Shown here: positions 28,552 to 38,564 of the stretch, piece after piece
Layout of the letters: each line of letters opens with the position of its first letter
Position numbering within the stretch: the first letter of the stretch is position 1
Origin: Variovorax sp. PAMC 28711
GTDB lineage: Bacteria > Pseudomonadota > Gammaproteobacteria > Burkholderiales > Burkholderiaceae_C
Assembly (NCBI RefSeq): GCF_001577265.1
Contig: NZ_CP014517.1
Location: 3,942,501-4,006,500 of the forward strand
Direction: 5' to 3'
Length of the DNA: 64,000 bases
Position numbers and translations under genes: made by a program
The notes under the pieces: model-generated
What the model was told of the DNA's origin: nothing
The model's database searches: none
The model's input: the letters and a program-made list of their open reading frames with translations, nothing else

Positions 28552-29609
28552 TTCAGACGCACCCGGTACTGCGTGAGCAGGGTCGCGACCAGCACCGAGA
28601 TGAGCGAGGCCGCCACGATCACGTCGGCGATGTAGGTCGGCACACCGACGGCGCGGCTCATCGTGTCGGCGCCGACCAGCACGCCCGCGACGAACACGCC
28701 GGCCGCCACCACGCCCAGCGGATGCAGGCCCGCGAGCATCGCGATCACGATGCCGCTGTAGCCGTAGCCCGGCGACATGTCGAGCGTTACGTAGCCGGTG
28801 CGGCCCGCCACCTCGATGGCGCCGGCCAGTCCGGCCAACGCGCCGGACAGCAGCGCCACGCTCACCACCGTGCGCGTCACCGGCACGCCCGCGAACCCCG
28901 CGCCACGTGCATTCGCGCCGACCGCCCGGATGTCGAAACCGAGCACCGTGTACTTGAAGAGCGCCCACACGATGACGGCCAGCGACACCGCCCACAGCAG
29001 CCCGGTGTGCACGCGGGTCTGCGCCACCAACTTGGCAAGTTCGAGGTCCGGCTGCAGGCCGACGCTCTGCGGCCAACCCATGGCGGTCGGATCTTTCATC
29101 GGGCCGTCGAGCATCGCGCCCACCCCAAGCAGCACGATGAAGTTGATGAGCAGCGTGGTCACCACCTCGTCGACGCCGAGCATGTTCTTCAAGAGCGCCG
29201 GGCCGAGGAGCAGCAATGCGCCGGCGAGCGCGGCCGCCAGCATCATCAGCGGGAACAGCAGCCACGGCGACAACGCGAAACCGCTCCCGCCATGCAGGCC
29301 GCCGACCGCGATCGCGGCCAGCGCGCCCGCGTAGAGCTGGCCTTCTGCGCCAATGTTGAAAAGCCGCGCCTTGAACGCGACCGTCGCGGCCAGCCCGGTG
29401 AGGATCAGCGGGATCGCGCGCGTCAGCGTTTCGCTCCACGCGAACACCGAGCCGAAGCCGCCCTGCAACAGCAGCGCATAGGTGCGGCTGACCGGTGCGC
29501 CGGCCCACAGCACCAGCAGCGCGCTGATCGCCATGGTGAACAGCACGGCGCCGATGGGCGCCAGCGCGAGCGCGGTGCGCGAGGTTTCGTGGCGGCGCTC
29601 GAGTCTCAT
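28548..29609 (-). CDS. ABC transporter permease (BMP/nucleoside type, first permease)
   Basis: This 353-residue permease has roughly nine hydrophobic segments and the family motif FKARLFNIGAEGQLYAGALAA, plus the EVVTTLLINFIVLL segment typical of YufP-like nucleoside permeases. A hydrophilic N-terminus (MRLERRHETSRT) precedes the first helix. It overlaps the ATPase stop and the next permease start by four bases each. It should form the heterodimeric channel with the downstream permease. Confidence 0.92.
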   Translation of the reverse strand: MRLERRHETSRTALALAPIGAVLFTMAISALLVLWAGAPVSRTYALLLQGGFGSVFAWSETLTRAIPLILTGLAATVAFKARLFNIGAEGQLYAGALAAIAVGGLHGGSGFALSPWLLFPLMMLAAALAGALLLLGPALLKNMLGVDEVVTTLLINFIVLLGVGAMLDGPMKDPTAMGWPQSVGLQPDLELAKLVAQTRVHTGLLWAVSLAVIVWALFKYTVLGFDIRAVGANARGAGFAGVPVTRTVVSVALLSGALAGLAGAIEVAGRTGYVTLDMSPGYGYSGIVIAMLAGLHPLGVVAAGVFVAGVLVGADTMSRAVGVPTYIADVIVAASLISVLVATLLTQYRVRLK

Positions 29610-31147
29610 GCGGCAGCCCCCGCCATGGCCAGTCCGATCGCCTCGCGCGTCCAGCCGGTGGCCGCCCGCGTTTCGCTCAGGCGCCCGCCGTGCATCACCG
29701 CGACGCGGTCGCCGAGTGTCAGCACTTCGTCGAGGTCGTCGGAGATGACGAGCACCGCCGCGCCCGCGTCGCGCGCCGCGATGAGTTGCTGCTGCACGTA
29801 CGCGACCGCGCCGATGTCCAGCCCCCAGGTCGGCTGGTGCGCGACGATGAGGCGTGGCGGTTTGGTCTTGCCATCGTCCTGCTCGGGCGCCATCAGCGCG
29901 CGACCGAGGATCAGCTTTTGCATGTTGCCGCCCGAGAGCGAGCGCGCCGGCGTCATGAGCCCCGCGCCGCGCACGTCGAAGGCCTTCTCGATGCGCTCGG
30001 CATGCCGGTGCGCCGCGGCCCGCTTGATCCATGACCAGCGCGAGAAAGCGGGGCTGCGCAGCCGCTCCGACACCGCGTTCTCCCACACCGGCAAATCGCC
30101 GATCACGCCGACGGCGTGCCGGTCTTCGGGAATGCGCGCGACACCGCGCTGCACCAGCCGGGCAGGCGAGGGCGGCAGCGCGCGACCCATCAGCGTGACG
30201 ACGCCCGCCGTGGCGCGGCGCGTTCCGCTCAGCAGTTCGGCGAGCGCGACCTGTCCGTTGCCCGAGACACCGGCGATGGCCGTGATCTCGCCGGCGCGCA
30301 AGGTCAGCGTGACGTCGTCGAGCCGGTCGTGGCCGCCGCCCGCGGTGCTCACGTTATCGAGCACGCAGACGGCATCGCCGACCGACCGGGCCGGCCGCCG
30401 CGCCGGCTGCTCGACCGCGTGGCCGACCATCCACAGGGCGAGCTGCGCCTGCGTGGTGCCGCCCGCCGCGGCCTCGGCCACGAGCCTGCCGCCGCGCAGC
30501 ACCGCGATGCGGTGCGACACGCGCAGCACCTCGCCCAGTTTGTGGCTGATGAAGATGACCGACAGCCCCTGCGCGACCATCTGCGCGAGCGTTTGGAACA
30601 GCGCCTCGCTTTCCTGCGGCGTGAGCACGGCGGTGGGTTCGTCGAGGATCAGGATGCGGGCGCCGCGGTACAGCGCTTTCAGGATTTCGACGCGCTGGCG
30701 CTCGCCGACCGACAGGCTGCCGACGGTCGCCTCGGGTTGTACCGGCAGGCCGAAGCGTTGCGCGACCTCCAGCAATTTCGCGCGCGCTGATGCGCGTTGC
30801 GATACCGGCCGCCAGAGCGCTTCGGTGCCCAGCAACACGTTGTCGAGCACGCTGAGGTTGTCGGCGAGCGTGAAGTGCTGGTGCACCATGCCGACGCCGG
30901 CCGCGAGTGCGGCCTTCGGATTGCCTGGCGGCAACGGCTCGCCGAAGACCTCGATGCGCCCCACATCGGCCACGTAGTGGCCGAACAGGATCGACATCAG
31001 CGTCGACTTGCCCGCGCCGTTCTCGCCGAGCAACGCGAGCACCTCGCCCGCCTTCAGCGTGAGCGAGATGTCGTCGTTGGCCGTCAGCGTGCCGAAGCGC
31101 TTGGTGATGCCGTCGAGCCGCAGGACGGTCGGCGACGCGTTCTCCAC
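29606..31147 (-). CDS. ABC transporter ATP-binding protein with two nucleotide-binding domains
   Basis: This 513-residue tandem ATPase is of the ribose/nucleoside (RbsA/YufO) type. The N-terminal domain has Walker A GENGAGKSTLM, signature LSVGERQRVEI and Walker B ILILDEPTAVL. The C-terminal domain keeps a degenerate Walker A (GVSGNGQVAL, with no GKS) and LSGGNMQKLILGRAL, as is usual for this family. The start is GTG 31147, 6 bases after the binding-protein stop. It powers the two adjacent permeases. Confidence 0.94.
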   Translation of the reverse strand: MENASPTVLRLDGITKRFGTLTANDDISLTLKAGEVLALLGENGAGKSTLMSILFGHYVADVGRIEVFGEPLPPGNPKAALAAGVGMVHQHFTLADNLSVLDNVLLGTEALWRPVSQRASARAKLLEVAQRFGLPVQPEATVGSLSVGERQRVEILKALYRGARILILDEPTAVLTPQESEALFQTLAQMVAQGLSVIFISHKLGEVLRVSHRIAVLRGGRLVAEAAAGGTTQAQLALWMVGHAVEQPARRPARSVGDAVCVLDNVSTAGGGHDRLDDVTLTLRAGEITAIAGVSGNGQVALAELLSGTRRATAGVVTLMGRALPPSPARLVQRGVARIPEDRHAVGVIGDLPVWENAVSERLRSPAFSRWSWIKRAAAHRHAERIEKAFDVRGAGLMTPARSLSGGNMQKLILGRALMAPEQDDGKTKPPRLIVAHQPTWGLDIGAVAYVQQQLIAARDAGAAVLVISDDLDEVLTLGDRVAVMHGGRLSETRAATGWTREAIGLAMAGAAA

Positions 31148-31153
31148 AGCGGC

Positions 31154-32158
31154 TTACTTTGCAGTGGACTTGGGTTGGGAGTCGTCGACCTTGACCGTGG
31201 TCTTTCCCGCCAGGATGTCGGCCTGCTTGGCCTTGACCTTGGCGACGATCTCCGCCGGCACCTTTTTCTCGAACGTGCCGAGCGGCGCGAGTTCGGCGCC
31301 CTTGTACTTCATGGTCGAGTAGATGCCGTAGTCCTCGGCGGTGAACTTGCCTTCCTTCACCAGCTTGATGGCGCGGTCGGCCGACGGATCGAAGTTCCAG
31401 AGGGCCGAGGCGACCACCGTGTCGGGGTACTGCGCCTGCGTGTCGATCACGTTGCCGATCGCGAGCTTGCCCTTTTCCTTGGCCGCGTCGCTCACGCCGA
31501 AGCGCTCGGCGTACATGATGTCTGCGCCCTTGTCGATCATCGCGAAGGCGGCTTCCTTGGCTTTCGGCGGGTCAAACCAGCTGTTGATGAAGCTCACGCT
31601 GAACTCCACCTTCGGGTTCGTTTCCTTCGCGCCGGCCATGAAGGCGTTCATGAGACGGTTGACCTCCGGAATCGGGAAGCCGCCGACCATGCCGATCTTG
31701 TTGCTCTTGGTCATGCCGCCGGCCACCATGCCGGAGAGGTACGCCGGCTCCTGGATGTAGTTGTCGAACACGCTGAAGTTCGGCGCCTGCGGCTTGCCCG
31801 ACGAGCCGAGCACGAAGGACGTCTTCGGGAAGTCCTTGGCCACCTTGCGCGCCGCCGCTTCGACCGCGAACGCCTCGCCGAAGATCAGCTGGTTGCCCGC
31901 CGTCGCGTATTCGCGCATCACGCGCTCGTAATCGGCATTGGAGACGTTCTCGGTCGCCTTGTATTCGATCTCGCCGCGCGCTTCTGCGGCCTTCAGGGCC
32001 TTGTGGATGCGCCCGACCCATTGCTGCTCGAAAGGCACGGTGTAGACCGCGGCCACCTTGAGCTTGGCCTGTGCCAGGGCGATGCCGGGTGCGCTGGCGG
32101 CGAGTACTGCCGCGATGGCGACGGAACGGATGACGAGTTGACGACGACGTTGAAACAC
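31154..32158 (-). CDS. BMP family substrate-binding protein
   Basis: This 334-residue periplasmic protein has an N-terminal export signal with an RRRQ start (residues 1 to about 29, ending GIALAQ). The mature part begins LKVAAVYTVPFEQQWVGRIH and carries the VGGFPIPEVNRLMNAFMAGAKETNP motif of Bmp/PnrA proteins, which bind nucleosides or related compounds. It lies first of the transporter genes, 51 bases after upp. The absence of a nucleoside hydrolase or phosphorylase in the operon makes a free base a plausible ligand. Confidence 0.92.
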   Translation of the reverse strand: MFQRRRQLVIRSVAIAAVLAASAPGIALAQAKLKVAAVYTVPFEQQWVGRIHKALKAAEARGEIEYKATENVSNADYERVMREYATAGNQLIFGEAFAVEAAARKVAKDFPKTSFVLGSSGKPQAPNFSVFDNYIQEPAYLSGMVAGGMTKSNKIGMVGGFPIPEVNRLMNAFMAGAKETNPKVEFSVSFINSWFDPPKAKEAAFAMIDKGADIMYAERFGVSDAAKEKGKLAIGNVIDTQAQYPDTVVASALWNFDPSADRAIKLVKEGKFTAEDYGIYSTMKYKGAELAPLGTFEKKVPAEIVAKVKAKQADILAGKTTVKVDDSQPKSTAK

Positions 32159-32209
32159 GTTGACTCCTGGGTAATGAAAAATCTTGGGAAAAATCTGGTG
32201 CCCGCGGCT

Positions 32210-32839
32210 TTACTTGGTGCCAAAAATACGGTCGCCGGCGTCGCCTAGGCCCGGCAGGATGTAGCCGTGGCTGTCGAGCTCGCGATCGATTGCAGCGGTG
32301 TAGATCGGTACGTCGGGGTGGGCGGTCTGCAGTGCCTTGATGCCTTCGGGGCAAGTGAGCAGGCAAACGAACTTGATCGACTTCGGGTTCATTTCCTTCA
32401 GTCGTTCGACGGCGGCGATGGCGGAGTTGCCGGTCGCAAGCATCGGGTCGACCACGACGATGTCGCGGCTCTCCATGTCGCTCGGCATCTTGAAGTAGTA
32501 CTCGACGGCGGTCAGCGTCTTGGGGTCGCGGTAGAGGCCGATGTGCCCCACGCGTGCGCCCGGCACCACCGTCAGCATGCCTTCGAGGATGCCGTTGCCG
32601 GCGCGAAGGATCGACACCAGCACCAGCTTCTTGCCATCGATGACCTTGGTCGTCATGGTCTCGAGCGGCGTCTCGATCTCGATCTCCTGCATCGGCATGT
32701 CGCGCGTGACTTCGTAGGCCATCAGCATGCTGAGCTCGTTGAGCAGGCGGCGAAAGCTGTTGGTGGAAGCGTCCTTGCGGCGCATCAGGGACAGCTTGTG
32801 CTGAACGAGGGGGTGGTCGACGAGGTGGACGTTGCTCAT
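32210..32839 (-). CDS. upp: uracil phosphoribosyltransferase
   Basis: This enzyme makes UMP from uracil and PRPP in the cytoplasm. It has 209 residues, starts [17 protein letters not shown] and includes [13 protein letters not shown] and the PRPP-binding loop [17 protein letters not shown]. The C-terminal uracil-binding [17 protein letters not shown] is intact. It sits between URC4 and the BMP importer. In the yeast URC pathway a uracil phosphoribosyltransferase is also required, so here it probably serves catabolism or salvage of imported base. Confidence 0.97.
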   Translation of the reverse strand: MSNVHLVDHPLVQHKLSLMRRKDASTNSFRRLLNELSMLMAYEVTRDMPMQEIEIETPLETMTTKVIDGKKLVLVSILRAGNGILEGMLTVVPGARVGHIGLYRDPKTLTAVEYYFKMPSDMESRDIVVVDPMLATGNSAIAAVERLKEMNPKSIKFVCLLTCPEGIKALQTAHPDVPIYTAAIDRELDSHGYILPGLGDAGDRIFGTK

Positions 32840-32874
32840 GTTGTGATCGAAAAGAGAGAAATGAAAAGAGAAGT

Positions 32875-34196
32875 CTAGAAGACCGTGCCGTCGCTCTCGA
32901 TCAGAAGGGGAGGCGAACCCCCACGCAAGCGCTGTGCCATCGCGCGGCCGGCCGCCCAGGTGCCGCCCTCCAGCACGCAGGCCAGCGGCATCTCGTCTTC
33001 GCTGCGGTCGAGTATCTTGCGCACGCGCGGCGCGAGTTCGTCGAGCAGCGCGACGGTGAGGGCGCGCCACTCGACGATGAACTCGTCGCCCACCTTCCAG
33101 GTGCGCGTGAGCGATGCCGGGCTCAGCGGCACGATCACGCCGCTGTCGATCAGCAAGCCGCCATTGCGGTACTCGGGCAGCGCGGTCAGCGCCTCGAGCT
33201 TGCGCACCTTGACGCCGGCCCAATCGAAGGGCTCCAGCAGCGAATAGGTGAGCCACTGCGAGAGCTTGTGAAAAGGCATCCAGCCGTTTGTGAGGCCGGG
33301 GCCGCGCACCGCGCTGTGGCGCCAGCAGTCGCCCAACGCGAAATCCGGGTTGCCCGAGCCGATACCGCCCGGCATGTCGCTGCCATCGGCTGCGATGCTG
33401 TCGACAAAATTGGCGGCCGGCCAGATACGCGACAGCGATATCAGCACGAGCGACAGGATCTCGTGCGCGGTGACCTCGGCCGTCGGCGGCACCGCCGGGC
33501 CGAAGGGGCCGACCAGCGCGTCGAAGAGCTTGCCGGGGCGGCCGTCTTCGCCGAACACTTCGGGCTGTTCCTGCAGCGCTTCGCCGAGGCGGCGCAACAG
33601 CGTGGTGCGCCCCGCGAGGCCGACCAGCGGGTTCGAATCGCTCACCTGGAAGGCGGCGGCGAGGCGGTCGGTAATGAGCGCGCGCAGCCCGGCCGCATCG
33701 GCCTGCAACGGGCGTTCGGGATCGGAAGAAAACAGGCCGCTGGTGAAGGCGTGGAAGCTGGCGACGCCGAGGCCTTCGGAGCGCGTGAAGCGCTGGCCGC
33801 TCGACGTTTCGGTGTAGTGCCAGTCCGCACCGGCGCCGGCGTCGAGCAGCACGCTCACGAGCGCGAGGTCGATGTGGATGCGGGCGCGTTCGCGCGGCGT
33901 GGCCTCGTCGCCGATCAGCGCGTTGAGGTCGGTCAGCCGATCGACACCGCCCGCCTCGAAATGGCGCCAGCGGCTGTGATACGGAATGATGTTCCACGGA
34001 TAGCGCTCCAGCGTGGTTTCGGCAACGGCGCGCGCGGCGTCTTCCAGCTTGTCGTCGTCGCCGATGGAGAACCACTGCGATTCGCCGCGGCGCGCGCGCG
34101 CCAGCAGAAACGCCGCGCGTTCACGCACGGCCGCCGTGGAGCGCAGCAGCGCGGCGGCGCCGGCCGGATGCGCGCTGTCGTTTGTTGCATCGGCAC

Positions 34197-34200
<4 letters not shown>
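32875..34200 (-). CDS. URC4/Urg3 family protein (DUF1688)
   Basis: This 441-residue protein belongs by its motifs ([50 protein letters not shown]) to DUF1688, known from URC4 of Lachancea kluyveri and Urg3 of fission yeast. URC4 is needed to use uracil as nitrogen source, but its chemistry is unknown. It has no signal peptide and many conserved His, Asp and Trp residues, consistent with a cytoplasmic enzyme. It overlaps the upstream URC1-like gene by four bases and precedes upp by 35 bases. Confidence 0.9.
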
Positions 34201-35516
<1,316 letters not shown>

Positions 35517-35543
35517 TGCGGGCCCTCAAAAGAAAGAATGTAG

Positions 35544-35574
35544 CGATGGCACCATCGGCTGGCAAGCAGCTTGC
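35544..35574. promoter_or_regulatory. two adjacent inverted repeats, candidate operator
   Basis: CGATGG and CCATCG arms with a 2-base spacer (35544-35557) are followed by GCAAG and CTTGC arms with a 3-base spacer (35562-35574). They lie in the 122-base divergent gap between the URC operon and the ECF sigma gene, close to the URC1-like start. No regulator gene is in the operon; the binding protein is unknown. Confidence 0.4.
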
Positions 35575-35638
35575 GTGCCGACCTCATGCGCACAATCGGG
35601 CCAGTTCTTTGTTGCCAACGCTGTAACCCTTCGCCCCG

Positions 35639-36220
35639 ATGCCACGAACAACCATGGAGAGCCCGAAGCACGTGCGCGATGCCGAGACGGCGCTGCGCGG
35701 GCTCTTTCTGAAAGGGCTCGATGGCGACAGTGCGGCGTATCACGCGTTCCTGCGCCGTCTTGGCGCGCACCTTCGCGCGTTTCTGGGCAAGCGCCTGTTC
35801 GGCTGGCCCGATGAAGTGGAAGACCTTGTCCAGGAATGCCTGATCGCGATGCACAACCAGCGCCACACCTACCAGCTCGACCAGCCGTTGACGGCCTGGG
35901 TGCATGCCATTGCGCGCTACAAGATGATTGATCTTCTGCGCAGTAAGTCGATCCGTGAAGCGCTGCACGATCCGCTCGACGACGAGCTCGAAGTGTTCGC
36001 CGATTCGGCCACCGACGCGAGCGATGCGCGCCGCGACCTCGGCGGCCTGCTGAAGACGCTGCCCGAGCGCCAGCGCCTGCCGATCGTCCACGTGAAGATC
36101 GAAGGGATGTCGGTGGCCGAGACCGCCTCGCTCACCGGCATGTCGGAATCGGCCGTCAAGGTCGGCATTCACCGCGGCCTCAAGGCGCTGGCTGCGCGCA
36201 TGAAGGCAGCGGTGGCATGA
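35639..36220 (+). CDS. ECF RNA polymerase sigma factor
   Basis: This 193-residue sigma-70 family factor of the extracytoplasmic-function type has region 2 (DEVEDLVQECLIAMHNQRHTY, then AWVHAIARYKMIDLLR) and region 4 (LPERQRLPIVHVKIEGMSVAETASLTGMSESAVKVGIHRGLKAL) with its helix-turn-helix. It overlaps the NrsF-type gene by four bases, the usual sigma/anti-sigma arrangement. An ATG five codons later could also serve as start. The stress it responds to cannot be read from the sequence. Confidence 0.93.
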   Translation: MPRTTMESPKHVRDAETALRGLFLKGLDGDSAAYHAFLRRLGAHLRAFLGKRLFGWPDEVEDLVQECLIAMHNQRHTYQLDQPLTAWVHAIARYKMIDLLRSKSIREALHDPLDDELEVFADSATDASDARRDLGGLLKTLPERQRLPIVHVKIEGMSVAETASLTGMSESAVKVGIHRGLKALAARMKAAVA

Positions 36221-36858
36221 AGACCGACGACCTCGTTTCGATGCTGGCGACCGGCGTCGCCCCGGCGCCACGGGGTGCGGCCAACCGACGTCTGGCGCTG
36301 GCCGTCGCCGTCGGCCTGCCGCTGTCGTTGCTGATCCTCATCGTCGACTACGGCGTCCGGCGCGACCTGGTGCAGGTCATGTTCTGGCCGATGTTCTGGG
36401 TCAAAGTGCTGTTTCCGGCGAGCATCGCCGCGGCCGGGTTCGTCATGCTGAACCGCCTGGCGCGACCCGGCGTGAAAGTGCGGCAGTCGTGGCTCGGCGC
36501 TGCGCTCCCGGTGCTGCTGGTCTGGGCGCTCGCGACCATTGCCTGGTCGCACGCCGCGCCCGAAGCGCGCATGCCGATGCTGATGGGCTCGACCTGGAAG
36601 AGCTGTGCTTTCAGCATCTGCTGGATCGGGCTGCCGGTGTTCGTGGCGGCGATGGTCGCCCTGCGCAGCCTGGCGCCGACGCGCGCGGCGCTGGCCGGCG
36701 CAGCCGCCGGCGCGCTGGCGGGCGGGGCGGGCGCGATGGTCTATGCGCTGCACTGCATGGAATTGGCAGCGCCGTTTCTGGCGGTCTGGTACGTGGGCGG
36801 GATCGCGCTGGCGGTGGCGATCGGTGCCGTCATCGGGCCGCGCTTGCTGCGCTGGTGA
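36217..36858 (+). CDS. NrsF family anti-sigma factor (DUF1109)
   Basis: This 213-residue inner-membrane protein has a short cytoplasmic N-terminus (MKTDDLVSMLATGVAP) that is expected to hold the sigma factor, then six hydrophobic helices (about 27-46, 56-74, 92-110, 135-150, 155-175 and 185-208). NrsF/DUF1109 proteins inhibit their cognate ECF sigma factor and sense redox or metal stress. Cys residues in AFSICW and ALHCME could be the sensing groups; this is inference. Confidence 0.87.
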   Translation: MKTDDLVSMLATGVAPAPRGAANRRLALAVAVGLPLSLLILIVDYGVRRDLVQVMFWPMFWVKVLFPASIAAAGFVMLNRLARPGVKVRQSWLGAALPVLLVWALATIAWSHAAPEARMPMLMGSTWKSCAFSICWIGLPVFVAAMVALRSLAPTRAALAGAAAGALAGGAGAMVYALHCMELAAPFLAVWYVGGIALAVAIGAVIGPRLLRW

Positions 36859-36935
36859 CCGTGCGCCGCACCTCGCGGTGAACAACGTTCGAATGGCCGA
36901 CCCAAAGGTCGCACAGCGCGAACGAACGTCCAGGG

Positions 36936-37445
36936 TCAGTAAGCGCCCATGAAATCACGCTTGCCAATGGGCAAACCGTTGTGACGCAGGATGTCGTAGG
37001 CCGTCGTCACATGAAAGAAGAACTGCGGCAGACCATAGTTCGCCAGGTAGGTCTGCCCACTGAGCTTTTTCTCTTTCGGCGTGCCAGGGCGCAAGACGAT
37101 CTCGGCGCTTTCCTTGCCTTCGAACTGCGACGCGTCGACGCTGTCCAGAAACGCCAGGGTTTGGGTCAACAGCACATCCAGATCGGCAAAGCTCTTCTCC
37201 TGGCCTGCAAAGGTCGGCACCTCCACCCCGGCCAGACGCGCCGAAACGCCCCGTGAAAAATCCGCGGCGATCTGTACCTGCTTGAGCAGTGGAAACATGT
37301 CGGGCGCCAACCGCGCCTGCAACAGGGCGTCGGGCTCGATCGACTTGCTGGTGGCGTGCTCGCTGGCCTGGGCAAGGATGGTTTTCATCGCCGTCAGCAT
37401 CTGCTTGAAGACGGGGACGGAGTGGGTGTACATGGAGGGGATCAT
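36936..37445 (-). CDS. DUF1993 family protein
   Basis: This 169-residue cytoplasmic, mostly helical protein starts (MIPSMYTHSVPVFKQMLTAM) and ends (NYGLPQFFFHVTTAYDILRHNGLPIGKRDFMG) as in DUF1993. The conserved His/Tyr pattern resembles DinB-type four-helix bundles, so a metal site is possible. Its function is unknown. An alternative ATG lies four codons into the frame. It is convergent with the NrsF-type gene, with only a weak hairpin between them. Confidence 0.85.
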   Translation of the reverse strand: MIPSMYTHSVPVFKQMLTAMKTILAQASEHATSKSIEPDALLQARLAPDMFPLLKQVQIAADFSRGVSARLAGVEVPTFAGQEKSFADLDVLLTQTLAFLDSVDASQFEGKESAEIVLRPGTPKEKKLSGQTYLANYGLPQFFFHVTTAYDILRHNGLPIGKRDFMGAY

Positions 37446-37547
37446 GGGGTGTTCCTGTGAGTTTGGGAGGTGAAAAACGGTGAGGGTCAGCTGCGCACGA
37501 AGGCCAAGGGTTTTCAGGTGCGCGGGTTGTCTCGCAGGGCAAAAAGC

Positions 37548-38552
37548 TCAGGGCGAATTCCAAAGCCGCTGCCAGGTTTCCGTCAACTGGCGCTTCGCAT
37601 TCCGCGGGCCCGAGATCATGGTGACCGGGGCCGCTTTCCAGCCGGCGCCGTCGCGCACCGCCACCTGGTAGCGGAACGTGTAGTCGGGCTCCGCACCCAT
37701 GCGCAGATCGGAGAGCACCAGGCGGTCGCCATCGGCTTGGGCTTTCATGAAGCCGCTGGTAAACCACAGCAAGCGCGCCACCTCCGGCGTACCGCGCAGT
37801 GCATCGAGCGCAACGATGTCGCTGCGATTCGGCACGAAGGTCATCGGGCCCTTGTCGGCCACGAGCGATCGGTAGCCCTCCATGAAGCCATCGGGCGTCA
37901 ACACCACCACACGCCAGAGCAGGGTGTTCAGCGGCATCGGCACCGAAAAGCGCGGTGCATCGGCGAGGCCTTGCGCGGCCAGCGCGGATTCCGCCGCGCG
38001 ATTCACCAGCGTCTTGGCGACGAGCGACCAGCCCAGGTAAAGGCTGCTCAGCATCAACCCACCCAGCACGAAGTGGCGCCCGATGGGTCGGGCGCCTACC
38101 CACAGCGCCACGACGAAGGCGATGAGCAACGGCAGCGTGTACCCGGGGTCGATGATGAAAACGCTGGACCACATCACCGGATTCGACGGCCAGGGCCACA
38201 GCAGTTGGGTGCCGTAAACAGTGAAGGCGTCGAGCAACGGGTGCGTGACCAGGGCCAGCCAGATCGCCAGAAGCCAGGGCCGGGGCGATTCGCGCACGGG
38301 CGCCCACCAGCGTCGCAGCATCCACCACAGCACCCAGGCGACCAGGGTCAGGACCAGAAGCGAATGCGAAGGGCCGCGGTGCCAGGTGACGGAGGTCACC
38401 GCATCCGCGCCGAGCAGCGCCAACGGAATGCCGTCCAGGTCGGGCAGGGTGCCGAGCACCGCGCCGGCCACCAGGGCCCGACGCCGGTGCGCTGCGGGCA
38501 CGACGGCCGCCGCCACGGCGCCGCCGAGAACGATCTGGGTCAGCGAATCCAC
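37548..38552 (-). CDS. YdjM-like inner-membrane metal-dependent hydrolase
   Basis: This 334-residue protein starts MDSLTQIVLGGAVAAAV and has the DLDGI, HRGPSHSLL and THPLLDAFT motifs of the YdjM/DUF457 family, whose Asp and His residues are proposed metal ligands. About five hydrophobic helices occupy the first 180 residues; a C-terminal beta-rich domain of about 130 residues follows. Biochemical function is unknown. Some relatives are LexA-regulated, but no SOS box is seen upstream of this one. It starts 12 bases after the HerA-like gene and is probably co-transcribed with it. Confidence 0.87.
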   Translation of the reverse strand: MDSLTQIVLGGAVAAAVVPAAHRRRALVAGAVLGTLPDLDGIPLALLGADAVTSVTWHRGPSHSLLVLTLVAWVLWWMLRRWWAPVRESPRPWLLAIWLALVTHPLLDAFTVYGTQLLWPWPSNPVMWSSVFIIDPGYTLPLLIAFVVALWVGARPIGRHFVLGGLMLSSLYLGWSLVAKTLVNRAAESALAAQGLADAPRFSVPMPLNTLLWRVVVLTPDGFMEGYRSLVADKGPMTFVPNRSDIVALDALRGTPEVARLLWFTSGFMKAQADGDRLVLSDLRMGAEPDYTFRYQVAVRDGAGWKAAPVTMISGPRNAKRQLTETWQRLWNSP

Positions 38553-38564
38553 GCGACGTTGCCT

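Noticed and set aside
36859..36935. Nested hairpin between the NrsF-type and DUF1993 genes as a terminator
   Set aside because: The stems (ACGTTCG/CGAACGT and CGACC/GGTCG) are short and there is no T run on either strand.
37548..38552. LexA control of the YdjM-like gene
   Set aside because: Some relatives are LexA-regulated, but no CTG-N10-CAG site was seen ahead of this gene.
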